DNA from: Stappia sediminis
GTDB taxonomy: Bacteria > Pseudomonadota > Alphaproteobacteria > Rhizobiales > Stappiaceae
Direction: 5' to 3'
Assembly: GCF_009826895.1 (NCBI RefSeq)
Contig: NZ_WUMV01000002.1
Location: 372,001-436,000 of the forward strand
DNA: 64,000 nucleotides
In this document: in pieces, positions 9,256 to 17,981 of the stretch
Position numbering within the stretch: position 1 is the first letter of the stretch
Layout: the number at the start of each line of letters is the position of its first letter
Made by a program: the position numbers and the translations under genes
The notes under the pieces: generated by a model
Seen by the model: only the letters and a program-made list of their open reading frames with translations
Database searches by the model: none
What the model was told of the DNA's origin: nothing

Positions 9256-10739
9256 GATCCCGTACGCCCGCGATCATGATCCAGGGAACCGGCTCGAACG
9301 TCGGCAAGAGCCTGATCGTGGCGGGGCTTTGCCGGCTGTTTGCCAACCGCGGGCTAATCGTGCGTCCTTTCAAGCCGCAGAACATGTCGAACAACGCGGC
9401 GGTGACAGCCGACGACGGCGAGATCGGACGGGCACAGGCGCTGCAGGCGCTGGCCGCGCGTGTTGCGACGAGCGTTCACATGAACCCGGTTCTGCTGAAG
9501 CCCGAGACGGATACGGGCGCGCAGGTGATCGTGCAGGGAATGCGCGCCGGCACCATGAAGGCGCGCGAATACGGAAGCCGCAAAGCCGAATTCGTGCCGA
9601 AGGTTCTGGAGAGTTTCGCGATTACAAGCGAGGGCGCCGACCTTGTGCTGGTGGAGGGCGCGGGAAGCCCCGCCGAGATCAACCTGCGCGCAGGCGACAT
9701 CGCCAATATGGGGTTTGCCGAAGCTGCCGACCTGCCGGTCGCCATCTGCGGCGATATCGACCGGGGCGGGGTTATCGCCAGCCTTGTCGGCACTCATGCG
9801 GTGCTGAACGAGGCGGAACGCGGGCGCATCAAGGCGTTTTTCATCAACCGGTTTCGCGGCGACCCTTCGTTGTTCGACGATGGCGTGAGGGAGATTGCGG
9901 CGCGCACCGGCTGGGCATCGCTCGGCGTTGTGCCGTGGTTTGACGCGGCAGGAAAACTGCCGGCCGAAGACGCGCTCGGCCTTGAGGGCGGGCAGGGCAA
10001 AGGCCGCGTGAAGATTGTGGTGCCGGTGACCTCGCGGATCGCCAATTTCGACGATCTCGATCCGCTGCGCATGGAGGAGGATGTGACTCTGCAGCTTGTG
10101 CGTGGCGGTGAGGCGCTGCCGGGAGATGCCGATCTTGTGCTTCTTCCGGGCTCCAAGTCGACCGTTGGCGATCTCGCCTATTTTCGCAGGCAGGGCTGGG
10201 ACGTCGATCTGGCCGCTCATGTAAGGCGCGGCGGGCGCGTCCTTGGCATCTGCGGCGGATACCAGATGCTGGGCAGGACGATCTCCGACCCCCATGGCAT
10301 CGAGGGCGAGGCGGGATCCGTCGAGGGCCTCGGGCTTCTGGACGTTGAGACCGAGCTTACGCCCGAAAAGCGGCTCGTCTCTACGCATGGCAGGCATCGC
10401 GTTAGCGGCGAGGCGATATCGGGTTATGAAATCCATATCGGCCGGACGGAAGGTGGCGACCGGGCGCGGCCCTTCGCAACGATCTCAGGCGAAGCGACAC
10501 GCGAACACGCCGACGGCGCGGTTTCCGCCGACGGCAGGATCGCGGGAACCTATGTCCATGGGCTCTTCGGGGCGGACGGTTTCCGAAAGGCGTTCCTGGG
10601 TGAACTCGGTGCCGGATCTTCGCTTGCATATGACAGCGTGATCGACCGAACGCTCGACGATCTGGCCGCGCATCTGGAAGCCAGTTTCGATGTGGATGCT
10701 CTGCTCTGTCTGGCTCGCGGCGGGGTACGAAAGGCTTAG
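9252..10739 (+). CDS. cobQ: Adenosylcobyric acid synthase CobQ
   Basis: A 495-residue glutamine-dependent amidotransferase that amidates side chains b, d, e and g of adenosylcobyrinic a,c-diamide. The N-terminal half is a dethiobiotin-synthetase-like ATPase ([30 protein letters not shown]). The C-terminal half is a class I glutamine amidotransferase with the nucleophile Cys in GICGGYQML near residue 333 and the catalytic His in YVHGLFG near residue 435. Length and motif order are complete. It starts in an ATGA overlap with the YrhK-like gene. Confidence 0.95.
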   Translation: MRSRTPAIMIQGTGSNVGKSLIVAGLCRLFANRGLIVRPFKPQNMSNNAAVTADDGEIGRAQALQALAARVATSVHMNPVLLKPETDTGAQVIVQGMRAGTMKAREYGSRKAEFVPKVLESFAITSEGADLVLVEGAGSPAEINLRAGDIANMGFAEAADLPVAICGDIDRGGVIASLVGTHAVLNEAERGRIKAFFINRFRGDPSLFDDGVREIAARTGWASLGVVPWFDAAGKLPAEDALGLEGGQGKGRVKIVVPVTSRIANFDDLDPLRMEEDVTLQLVRGGEALPGDADLVLLPGSKSTVGDLAYFRRQGWDVDLAAHVRRGGRVLGICGGYQMLGRTISDPHGIEGEAGSVEGLGLLDVETELTPEKRLVSTHGRHRVSGEAISGYEIHIGRTEGGDRARPFATISGEATREHADGAVSADGRIAGTYVHGLFGADGFRKAFLGELGAGSSLAYDSVIDRTLDDLAAHLEASFDVDALLCLARGGVRKA

Positions 10740-10823
10740 ACAGCAGGCTGTCGATTTAATTCAATTATTCGACTATGATTCCATCCTGTCGGAGAAGCGG
10801 CATTCCGTCCCGGAGTAAGGTGG

Positions 10824-11126
10824 ATGAGTAAGTTGCGTACCGCTGCGGCCACTCTAGAGCACGTTCGATGGAGCGAATTGCCGGGCGGCAACGCCCAGAT
10901 GGCGACGCTCGGCCGCATCACCATGATCGTTAAGGCCATCGGGCCGGCAGACGGCCCCTATTGGCAACCGTGGGCTATCGGCCCGCGCGACGGCTGGTCC
11001 GTCGCCGACCGGCCGATGGCGCTGCTTGCCGCGCGCTCGCGCGCGGAAACGATGGCGCGCGAGATGGATGCGCCCGGCGATCTGGGGATCAGGCCCGAAA
11101 ACCTCAATTCGTCGAACGACGGCTGA
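10824..11126 (+). CDS. Hypothetical protein, 100 residues
   Basis: I do not recognise this family. The frame has a good ribosome site (AAGG, then ATG) and coding-type composition. The protein is soluble, with no signal peptide or membrane span, and a tryptophan- and proline-rich middle (GPADGPYWQPWAIGPRDGW). It ends six bases from the convergent LOG-family gene. It may be a short lineage-specific protein. Confidence 0.6.
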   Translation: MSKLRTAAATLEHVRWSELPGGNAQMATLGRITMIVKAIGPADGPYWQPWAIGPRDGWSVADRPMALLAARSRAETMAREMDAPGDLGIRPENLNSSNDG

Positions 11127-11132
11127 GGCCGA

Positions 11133-11744
11133 TTACAGATTGTCGACGGGCGCGACATCCGCTCCCTTGTCGCGGCCCGTCAAGACAGCCTCGCTGCAGG
11201 CGTGCTGCAGGGTCGGGATGATCCGCCCGACGTCGTCGCACATGTGGTAGTCGACCTCAAAACCGGCACGAATGAAGGCTTCCTGCTCCATGTGCTTCAA
11301 GAGACGTTCCAGCGGATCCCAGAACCCGTTGATATTGGCGAGAAGGACAGGGCGCCGGTGACGGCCAAGCTGTCCCCATGTCATCATCTCGACGACTTCC
11401 TCCAGCGTGCCGATGCCGCCGGGAAGGGCGACGAAGGCATCCGCACGCTCGAACATGGTGCGTTTGCGCTGATGCATGTCGTCGGTGACGATAAGCTCCG
11501 ACACGTTCTCCATCATCACTTCGCGCTGTTTGAGAAAACGCGGGATAACGCCGGTAACACTGCCGCCGTTTTCCAAAGTGGACCGGGCCACCGCCCCCAT
11601 CAGCCCGACGGAGCCGCCGCCGTAAATGAGCTTCAGCCCGGCTCCGGCGATCTGCCGGCCAAGCTCGATGGCCGCGGCCTCATAGGCAGGATCGACGCCG
11701 CTGCCCGAACCGCAATAAACGCAAACACTCGTAAGATCTGTCAT
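11133..11744 (-). CDS. LOG-family protein (cytokinin riboside 5'-monophosphate phosphoribohydrolase type)
   Basis: A 203-residue Rossmann-fold protein of the LOG/TIGR00730 family. It carries the two signatures GGGSVGLMGAVA (about residues 41-52) and PGGIGTLEE (about residues 112-120), which form the nucleotide monophosphate site. Family members hydrolyse N6-modified or plain AMP-type nucleotides to base and ribose 5-phosphate. Bacterial copies were long misannotated as lysine decarboxylases. It faces the 100-residue hypothetical convergently and is divergent from the LysM gene. Confidence 0.88.
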   Translation of the reverse strand: MTDLTSVCVYCGSGSGVDPAYEAAAIELGRQIAGAGLKLIYGGGSVGLMGAVARSTLENGGSVTGVIPRFLKQREVMMENVSELIVTDDMHQRKRTMFERADAFVALPGGIGTLEEVVEMMTWGQLGRHRRPVLLANINGFWDPLERLLKHMEQEAFIRAGFEVDYHMCDDVGRIIPTLQHACSEAVLTGRDKGADVAPVDNL

Positions 11745-12001
11745 AGGGGAAGATTTGGCATCCGAGCGATGGGCCGGTCAAGCGCAGACGCTGTTGACCA
11801 TTCGTCAAGCCCTCGCTTGCCGGTGGCGGCAATCCGGTATAACCATGCGCGCGAGAAGCCATTGGATGGCTTGATAGTGCACAAGAAAACAAAGAATACG
11901 GCCGAGGGCACGGTCCCTCAGGTTACAGGCGGGCGGTCCGGTACTAAAATAGCGCGGGAAACCGCGTAGAAAATTCGCCGGGCGAAGGAGTTGGTTTCGA
12001 T

Positions 12002-13480
12002 ATGACGAAGAAGAGGATCCAGCAGCTCCTGGGAGGCGCCGCGATCGCGGGCATAGCGGCTCTGGGGTACCTCTGGTACGAGCATGGTGCCGAGTTGGGC
12101 CTGCCGGGTGCCGGCGCGCCGAAGGTTGCCGAGACTTCCGCCGGCGGAAAGCCGGCGACATCTTCCAAGACCGACGGCGATACCGCGCAAACCGCTGAAA
12201 AGCCGGCGACTTCCGGAGAGGACACCGCAGGCGCCCAGAGCGAGGCCGTGCCGGATTCCGCCGGTTCCGGCGACAAGGTTGCCGAAGCGGCCGTGCAACC
12301 CGAAGAGGACGAGGGCGAAAGGCGCCTCGGCCCCACGTTCGACGTTTTCCGGGTCGAACCATCGGGCGATGCCGTGGTCGCGGGGCGTTCCGAAGCGGGC
12401 GCGATTATCGCGCTGCTTTCCAACGGTGAGGTCGTCGGCAAGGGAATCGCCAATGATTCGGGCGAATTCGCGATCGTGCTCGACAAGCCGCTCAAGCCCG
12501 GCACGCACGACGTGAAAATCGAATCGAAGAAGGACGAGAAGGCCGAACCCGTCGTCTCCGAGGAAAGCATCGCCGTTTCCATTCCCGACCCGGCCAAGGG
12601 GAAAGGCGAAGTGCTTGTCGTGCTGAACAAGCCCGGCGAGGCGACCGAAATCCTGCAGAAGCCGGAAGATACGGCTCCGGATGCCACGGGCGAGCAGGTC
12701 GCCGCATCTTCACCGGACACCGTACAGGGCGGCGAAGCGGATGCCGCCGGCAAGGAGGCCGAAGACGAGCAGGTCGCTCTGGCGACGACACAAAGCGAGG
12801 AAGGTGCGGAAGTGCCGCCGACAACCTCGAAAGGTGGCGAGGCGAGTTCTTCCGAGGAGCAGGGCGAGACCGCAGTTGCAAGCATCGGCGTGCAGGCTTC
12901 CGCGGAAGCGAGCGGAGCACAGGAAGAAACCTCGGAGCCCGGCAGCACGGTTACCGTCGAGGCGGTCGAGACCGAGAAGGACAAGGTCTTTGTCGCGGGC
13001 CAGAGCGAGCCCGGCAGCGACGTGCGCGTTTATGTGGACAACGAACTCGTCGGCGAGGCGAAGGCGGACAAGACCGGCCGCTGGCTGCTGGAAGGCAGCA
13101 AGAAGATCGAGCCGGGCAAGGTCGACGTGCGCGCCGACAAGGTGGAAAGCAGCGAGGGTGAGGTGACGGCGCGCGCCGAAGTGACCTTCGAGCGGACGCC
13201 CGATCAGTTCGTGTTGCGGCCGATCTCCGTATCCGCGCAAGGGTCCGGCAGTGCGGGCGGTGCGGCCCAGGGCTCATCCGGCCCGATCCCCAGCGTGATC
13301 ATCCGCCGAGGCGACAACCTTTGGACGATCTCGCGCAGGCTGTACGGCGAAGGTTTGCGCTACACCACGATCTATCAGGCGAACCAGCAGCAGATACGCA
13401 ATCCCGACCTGATCTACCCCGGACAGGTGTTCGTTCTGCCGGTGCGTGACAAGGCGTGGAAAGACCAATCCGCGAACTGA
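12002..13480 (+). CDS. Membrane-anchored Ig-like/LysM protein
   Basis: A 492-residue envelope protein. An N-terminal span (about residues 7-22, LGGAAIAGIAALGYLWY) precedes a low-complexity Glu/Ala/Ser-rich region. Two related bacterial Ig-like repeats follow, around residues 108-180 (VVAGRSEAGAIIALLSNGEVVG) and 315-380 (VFVAGQSEPGSDVRVYVDNELVG). A C-terminal LysM domain covers about 435-482 (RRGDNLWTISRRLYGEG...). LysM should hold it to peptidoglycan. A GC-rich hairpin follows the stop. Confidence 0.85.
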   Translation: MTKKRIQQLLGGAAIAGIAALGYLWYEHGAELGLPGAGAPKVAETSAGGKPATSSKTDGDTAQTAEKPATSGEDTAGAQSEAVPDSAGSGDKVAEAAVQPEEDEGERRLGPTFDVFRVEPSGDAVVAGRSEAGAIIALLSNGEVVGKGIANDSGEFAIVLDKPLKPGTHDVKIESKKDEKAEPVVSEESIAVSIPDPAKGKGEVLVVLNKPGEATEILQKPEDTAPDATGEQVAASSPDTVQGGEADAAGKEAEDEQVALATTQSEEGAEVPPTTSKGGEASSSEEQGETAVASIGVQASAEASGAQEETSEPGSTVTVEAVETEKDKVFVAGQSEPGSDVRVYVDNELVGEAKADKTGRWLLEGSKKIEPGKVDVRADKVESSEGEVTARAEVTFERTPDQFVLRPISVSAQGSGSAGGAAQGSSGPIPSVIIRRGDNLWTISRRLYGEGLRYTTIYQANQQQIRNPDLIYPGQVFVLPVRDKAWKDQSAN

Positions 13481-13485
13481 ACGAT

Positions 13486-13507
13486 GCCGGGCCGCCTGCG
13501 GCCCGGC
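13486..13507 (+). terminator. GC-rich hairpin after the LysM gene
   Basis: A perfect 10-base inverted repeat, GCCGGGCCGC and GCGGCCCGGC, separated by two bases, starts five bases after the LysM gene stop. There is no clear T-run behind it, so it is a possible terminator or 3' stabiliser rather than a textbook intrinsic terminator. Confidence 0.5.
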
Positions 13508-13564
13508 GCTGCCAATCGGAAAGAACCTTGCGAAAATTTGGCGGTGGACCCTTGTAGAGGCACG

Positions 13565-13588
13565 ATTCATCGCTAAATTACGATGAAT
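13565..13588. promoter_or_regulatory. Candidate ArsR operator
   Basis: A perfect 8-base inverted repeat, ATTCATCG and CGATGAAT, separated by eight AT-rich bases, overlaps the start of the arsR-like gene. Size and spacing resemble ArsR/SmtB operators. Its position over the start codon suggests autorepression of arsR and the coupled exporter. Confidence 0.6.
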
Positions 13589-14018
13589 GTCCGACATCCC
13601 TTCCACATGCATGACCTCCAGGCAGGCCGATGCGAAGCCTTGCTGTGGCGATAGCGATCTCGCCTTGCTTTACAAGGCACTCGGCCACCCCGCGCGCATC
13701 GATATCCTTCACGTGCTTGCGGATTGCGATCATGCCTGCTGCGGCGAGATCGTATCCAGGCTGTCGCTGGCCCAATCGACCGTTTCGCAGCACCTGAACG
13801 TGCTGAAGTGTGCGGGGCTGATCGGCTGTGAGGCAAAGGGGCGCTGCTGCCGCTATTTCATCAGGCGTGATGCGGTGCGAGACTTTGCCTCGCTGTCGCG
13901 TTCGCTGGTGGAGATGCTCCAAACCCCGGGCTCCAACGAGAGCAACCTCTCAGTCGACCGTCCGGCTGTGCCGGATGACGACCGTGAGGCAGAAATCTCG
14001 CGAAAGGAAACGCCATGA
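13587..14018 (+). CDS. ArsR/SmtB-type metal-sensing repressor
   Basis: A 143-residue winged-helix regulator. The HTH reads GEIVSRLSLAQSTVSQHLNVLK, around residues 53-74. Cysteines that could form a thiolate metal site are clustered: CC near residue 19, CDHACC around 46-51, and CC near 88. The known effect of such proteins is derepression when metal or thiol ligand binds. It overlaps the Atm1-like exporter (ATGA) and has a candidate palindromic operator over its start. An in-frame ATG inside the protein could also serve as start. Confidence 0.87.
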   Translation: MSDIPSTCMTSRQADAKPCCGDSDLALLYKALGHPARIDILHVLADCDHACCGEIVSRLSLAQSTVSQHLNVLKCAGLIGCEAKGRCCRYFIRRDAVRDFASLSRSLVEMLQTPGSNESNLSVDRPAVPDDDREAEISRKETP

Positions 14019-15934
14019 CCAGCCGCCGTTCCGGGATCCAGGCGGCTCAGGAGCCGTTCGTCTCCGCAGATGAAGGCTCGACGCTCAAGACCCTGCAAAA
14101 CCTTTGGCCTTACATCTGGCCGCTGGAGCGTCCCGACCTTAAAAAGCGCGTCATGCTGGCGATCGCAGCCCTCGTGGTTGCAAAATTCGTCACCGTGCTT
14201 TCCCCCTATTTCTTCAAGTTCGCGACCGATGCGCTGACGGGCGAGGGCGACAGTGGAGTGCCGGCACTTATCGCGGCGCCCGTGATGCTGGTGATCGCCT
14301 ATAACGTGGCGCGTGTCGGTTTCGTCGGCTTCAATCAGCTTCGCGATGCGCTGTTCGCGCGTGTCGGCCAACACGCGGTGCGCCAGCTCGCACTTGTCAC
14401 CTTCCGCCACCTGCACGCGCTCTCGCTTCGTTTCCATCTGGCCCGGCGAACGGGCGGACTTTCACGCGTGATCGAGCGCGGCGTGAAGGGCATCGAGAAC
14501 ATCGTCCGCTTCACCATCCTGAACGGAATTCCGACGATCCTTGAATTCGCCATCATGGCGGTGGTGATCTGGTATCAGTTCGGCTTTTCCTACGTCATCG
14601 TCGTGGCGGTCATGATCGTCGCCTATGTCTGGTTCACCGTCAAAACCTCGAATTGGCGCATCTCCATCCGCCGCGAGATGAACGAGAACGATACGGAAGC
14701 CAATTCCAAGGCGATCGACAGCCTGTTGAATTTCGAGACCGTCAAATATTTCGGTAACGAGAAAATGGAGGTCGGGCGCTTCGACCAGTCGATGGCAGGC
14801 TACGAGCGCGCAGCGACGAAAACGTGGACCTCCCTTGCCTGGCTGAACTTCGGACAGGCGGTGATTCTTGGCATCGGGATGGCAATCTGCATGGTCTTCT
14901 CCGCACGCGCGGTGATGGCGGGCACGCAGACGATCGGCGATTTCGTCATGATCAACGCCCTGCTCCTGCAGCTTTCGATCCCGCTCAACTTCATCGGTTT
15001 TCTTTACCGCGAGATCCGGCAAGGCCTTGCCGATATCGAGGCGATGTTCAACCTGCTGCAAGTGCCCACTGAAATAAGCAACAAGCCGGCTGCGGCCGAT
15101 CTTGCAATTGGCGAGGGGAATATCCGCTTCGAGAACGTAAGCTTTCACTATGATGCGGATCGCGCGATCCTGCATGGCATCGACTTCGAGGTGCCGGCGG
15201 GCGAAACGGTCGCGATCGTCGGCCCGTCAGGCGCCGGCAAATCCACGATCTCGAGGCTTCTGTTCCGCTTTTACGATGTTACCGGCGGGCGCATCACCAT
15301 CGACGGGCAGGACGTGCGCGATGTCACGCAGGAAAGCGTGCGTGCAGAGATCGGCATCGTTCCGCAAGATACCGTGCTTTTCAACGAAACGATTGCCTAC
15401 AACATCCGCTACGGGCGACCCGGAGCGAGCGACGAAGAGGTGCGCGAGGCAGCGCGTTTGGCGCAGATCTCCGATTTCATCGACACGCTGCCCAAGGGCT
15501 TCGATACGGAAGTCGGCGAGCGCGGCCTGAAGCTTTCGGGTGGCGAAAAGCAGCGCGTGGCAATCGCCCGTACGATCCTGAAGGCCCCCCCGATCCTGAT
15601 CCTCGACGAGGCGACATCGGCTCTCGATACGCATACGGAGCGCGAAATCCAGTCTGCTCTCGACCAGGTTTCGAGAAATCGCACGACGCTGGTGATCGCC
15701 CACCGCCTTTCGACGGTGGTGAACTCCAAGATGATCCTCGTGTTGGAAAAAGGGCGTGTCGTAGAACGCGGCACGCATCAGGAACTGCTCTCGCTCGGCG
15801 GGCTTTACGCCTCCATGTGGGCGCGCCAGCAGGAAGCGAGCGAGGCGGAAGAGCGCCTGCGCGCGGCAACCGCCGACGAAGAGGGCTATGTACTGCGCGG
15901 CCAGCGGGCGGAGGAAGTGGAGCCCGCGCAGTAG
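14015..15934 (+). CDS. Atm1-like ABC exporter (fused permease-ATPase)
   Basis: A 639-residue half-transporter that works as a homodimer in the inner membrane. The N-terminal permease has about six spans (residues 45-340). The ATPase domain shows Walker A GPSGAGKST near residue 403, signature LSGGEKQRVAIA near 507 and Walker B ILILDEATSALD near 527. It fits the Atm1/HMT1 class, whose bacterial members export glutathione-linked metal or sulfur species. Coupling to an ArsR sensor supports metal or thiol-stress detoxification over a purely housekeeping role. Confidence 0.88.
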   Translation: MTSRRSGIQAAQEPFVSADEGSTLKTLQNLWPYIWPLERPDLKKRVMLAIAALVVAKFVTVLSPYFFKFATDALTGEGDSGVPALIAAPVMLVIAYNVARVGFVGFNQLRDALFARVGQHAVRQLALVTFRHLHALSLRFHLARRTGGLSRVIERGVKGIENIVRFTILNGIPTILEFAIMAVVIWYQFGFSYVIVVAVMIVAYVWFTVKTSNWRISIRREMNENDTEANSKAIDSLLNFETVKYFGNEKMEVGRFDQSMAGYERAATKTWTSLAWLNFGQAVILGIGMAICMVFSARAVMAGTQTIGDFVMINALLLQLSIPLNFIGFLYREIRQGLADIEAMFNLLQVPTEISNKPAAADLAIGEGNIRFENVSFHYDADRAILHGIDFEVPAGETVAIVGPSGAGKSTISRLLFRFYDVTGGRITIDGQDVRDVTQESVRAEIGIVPQDTVLFNETIAYNIRYGRPGASDEEVREAARLAQISDFIDTLPKGFDTEVGERGLKLSGGEKQRVAIARTILKAPPILILDEATSALDTHTEREIQSALDQVSRNRTTLVIAHRLSTVVNSKMILVLEKGRVVERGTHQELLSLGGLYASMWARQQEASEAEERLRAATADEEGYVLRGQRAEEVEPAQ

Positions 15935-15945
15935 CAACGGGCCCC

Positions 15946-15964
15946 CGCGCCACGAAATGGCGCG
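15946..15964. terminator. Hairpin between convergent genes
   Basis: An inverted repeat, CGCGCCA and TGGCGCG with loop CGAAA, lies between the stop of the Atm1-like gene on the plus strand and the 42-residue gene on the minus strand. No strong T-run is present on either side, so termination at this site is a guess from position and structure. Confidence 0.35.
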
Positions 15965-15986
15965 CTGCGGTAAACTTGCGCTTTCC

Positions 15987-16115
15987 TTACGCCTTTCGCC
16001 GGGAAACGGCGCGAACGATTGTCGACAAGAAGCTGGTTATGGCTTCGGACCTCAGCCGATGCGCGCGGCGTTCCGCCTGCGCATAGAACTCGTATGAAAA
16101 GTGTTCGGTCTTCAT
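15987..16115 (-). CDS. Small conserved-looking protein, 42 residues
   Basis: A short minus-strand frame of 42 codons plus TAA begins MKTEHFSYEFYAQAERRAHR and ends in a basic tail (SRRKA). An excellent ribosome site, AAAGGAGA, lies seven bases before the ATG, stronger than at many real genes here. The peptide is charged and amphipathic with no membrane span. It is divergent from the LysR gene and convergent with the exporter. I do not know a function; small Arg-rich proteins of this size are common and often stress-regulated in this bacterial group. Confidence 0.65.
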   Translation of the reverse strand: MKTEHFSYEFYAQAERRAHRLRSEAITSFLSTIVRAVSRRKA

Positions 16116-16209
16116 GGACAGTCTCCTTTGAGCTGCAGGGACTGTCTCACATCCTGATATTTTGTATAATCGGGCTTGTCTTGATAGGATCTTTCATGGA
16201 TTTCGCATA

Positions 16210-17118
16210 ATGAAGCTTGAAGACCTCCGGTTTTTCACGCGCGTGGTGGCATTGGGTAATCTTTCCGCCGCCGGCAGGGAGTTCGGATTGTCGCCATCGG
16301 CGGCAAGTGCGCGGCTTTCAGCGCTTGAAGCGGGGGCCGGCTCCCAGCTTCTGGCCCGCACAACGCGCAAGGTCTCGCTGACGGAAGCGGGGCAGGTCTT
16401 CATCGAGCACGCCAACAGGGCACTATCGGAAATGGATGCCGCCATGCATGCGCTTGAGGCCTCCACCGAAGCGCCGCGCGGGACGCTGCGGATCACGAGC
16501 AATGTCTCGTTCGTACGCAAACACGTGCTGCCATACCTGAACGAATTCAAGAACGAATATCCCGATGTGCGCATCGAGATGAACATCACGGATCGGATCG
16601 TCGATATCGTTGAGGAAGGATATGATCTGGCAATAAGGGTGGCCGAATTGCCGGATTCGGCCCTAAAGGCGCGGAAACTGGCAGCGAATCCGAGATACCT
16701 TTGCGCCTCTCCCGAGTATATCGCCAGGCGGGGAGAACCGACTTCCCCGGCCGATCTCGCCAATCACGAGTGTCTCGGTTTCGAGCCGATGCCGACCTGG
16801 TACTTCGCCGGACCAAATGGTGAAATCGCCCATCACGTTCACTCCGCAATTTCGAGCGATAACGGCGATTTTACCCATGAAGCTGCAATCCACGGGCTTG
16901 GACTGACGGTGAAATCCATCGCACACATCTGGGAAGACCTGCGCGACGGGCGCTTGGTCGTGGTCATGCAGGACTATCCAGTGACGAGGGCGGGCGCTGT
17001 CTGGGCGGTCTATCCGCCCGGCAAGCAGACGCCGCCAAAGGTCATCGCCTTCATCGACTTTCTTCAGAAGAAATTCGGCCGCCCTGCCTATTGGGAAACG
17101 GAGTTTCGGTTGGCTTGA
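16210..17118 (+). CDS. LysR-family transcriptional regulator
   Basis: A 302-residue regulator. The N-terminal HTH spans about residues 5-62 (LEDLRFFTRVVALGNLSAAGREFGLSPSAASARLSALE), followed by a periplasmic-binding-type effector domain from about residue 90. The ATG at 16210 gives the canonical N-terminus; an in-frame ATG at 16162 would add an unlikely extension across the promoter. The divergent partner is the 42-residue gene, which could be its target. The effector cannot be told from sequence. Confidence 0.9.
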   Translation: MKLEDLRFFTRVVALGNLSAAGREFGLSPSAASARLSALEAGAGSQLLARTTRKVSLTEAGQVFIEHANRALSEMDAAMHALEASTEAPRGTLRITSNVSFVRKHVLPYLNEFKNEYPDVRIEMNITDRIVDIVEEGYDLAIRVAELPDSALKARKLAANPRYLCASPEYIARRGEPTSPADLANHECLGFEPMPTWYFAGPNGEIAHHVHSAISSDNGDFTHEAAIHGLGLTVKSIAHIWEDLRDGRLVVVMQDYPVTRAGAVWAVYPPGKQTPPKVIAFIDFLQKKFGRPAYWETEFRLA

Positions 17119-17256
17119 GGCGCGTTCCCGGTCAGGTCTCGTCTATTAACCGGACAGCGATGCATTGATTTCCACCCGCGCTATGGTGCAAATGGGCGTG
17201 CCGGTTTCCGTCTCGGGAGCCGGCGTAACCTTGCTTAACGGAACCGGAATGCCTGT

Positions 17257-17958
17257 ATGTCCCTTGCCGATACGATTTCAAAGACCTTCGTGCCGATCCA
17301 TCGGGAAGGGTGGCCGTTCATTGCAATTGCCGGTGTCGCGGCGATCATCCTCGGCTGGTTCTGGGATCCGCTGTTCTGGATTGGATTGATCGTAACGGGC
17401 TGGACCTGCTATTTCTTTCGCGACCCGCCACGCGTAACCCCGATGATCGAGGGGATCGTCGTCTCGCCCGCCGACGGCACGGTTTCGCATGTCGGCATGG
17501 CAGTCCCGCCGAAGGAACTGGACTTCGGAGACGATCCGCTGATGCGCGTTTCCGTTTTCATGAATGTCTTCAATTGCCACGTGAACCGGGCGCCCATCGG
17601 CGGCAGGGTCGCGCGCGTTGCGTATAAGGCCGGCAAGTTCCTGAACGCCGAACTCGACAAGGCGAGCGAGGACAACGAGCGCAACGGCCTCATTATCGAG
17701 ACGGGCGACACGCGCATCGGCGTCGTGCAGATCGCGGGCCTTGTCGCGCGGCGGATCGTATGCTTCGTGCGCGAGGGAGAAAACGTCGGAATGGGCGAGC
17801 GCTTCGGCCTGATCCGCTTCGGCTCTCGTCTTGATGTCTATCTGCCTGTGGGCACGGTGCCGAAAGTTGCCATCGGCCAGACGATGATCGCAGGCGAATC
17901 CGTGATAGCCGACCTGCGCGGCGAACAAATCGCAGCACCCGTGACCCGCGTGAACTGA
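17257..17958 (+). CDS. psd: Phosphatidylserine decarboxylase (short, soluble-type proenzyme)
   Basis: A 233-residue proenzyme that makes phosphatidylethanolamine from phosphatidylserine. The self-cleavage site yielding the pyruvoyl group is the Gly-Ser in RFGSRLD, near residues 189-190. A membrane segment lies near residues 20-50. VSPADGTV and [13 protein letters not shown] are family signatures. The length fits the compact rhizobial type. pssA follows 23 bases later and supplies its substrate, so the pair forms an operon. Confidence 0.94.
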   Translation: MSLADTISKTFVPIHREGWPFIAIAGVAAIILGWFWDPLFWIGLIVTGWTCYFFRDPPRVTPMIEGIVVSPADGTVSHVGMAVPPKELDFGDDPLMRVSVFMNVFNCHVNRAPIGGRVARVAYKAGKFLNAELDKASEDNERNGLIIETGDTRIGVVQIAGLVARRIVCFVREGENVGMGERFGLIRFGSRLDVYLPVGTVPKVAIGQTMIAGESVIADLRGEQIAAPVTRVN

Positions 17959-17981
17959 CCACGACAGAAGGCTAAGCCCCC

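Noticed and set aside
11133-11744. Lysine decarboxylase
   Set aside because: The PGGxGTxxE motif defines the LOG phosphoribohydrolase family; the decarboxylase label is a historical misannotation of this family.
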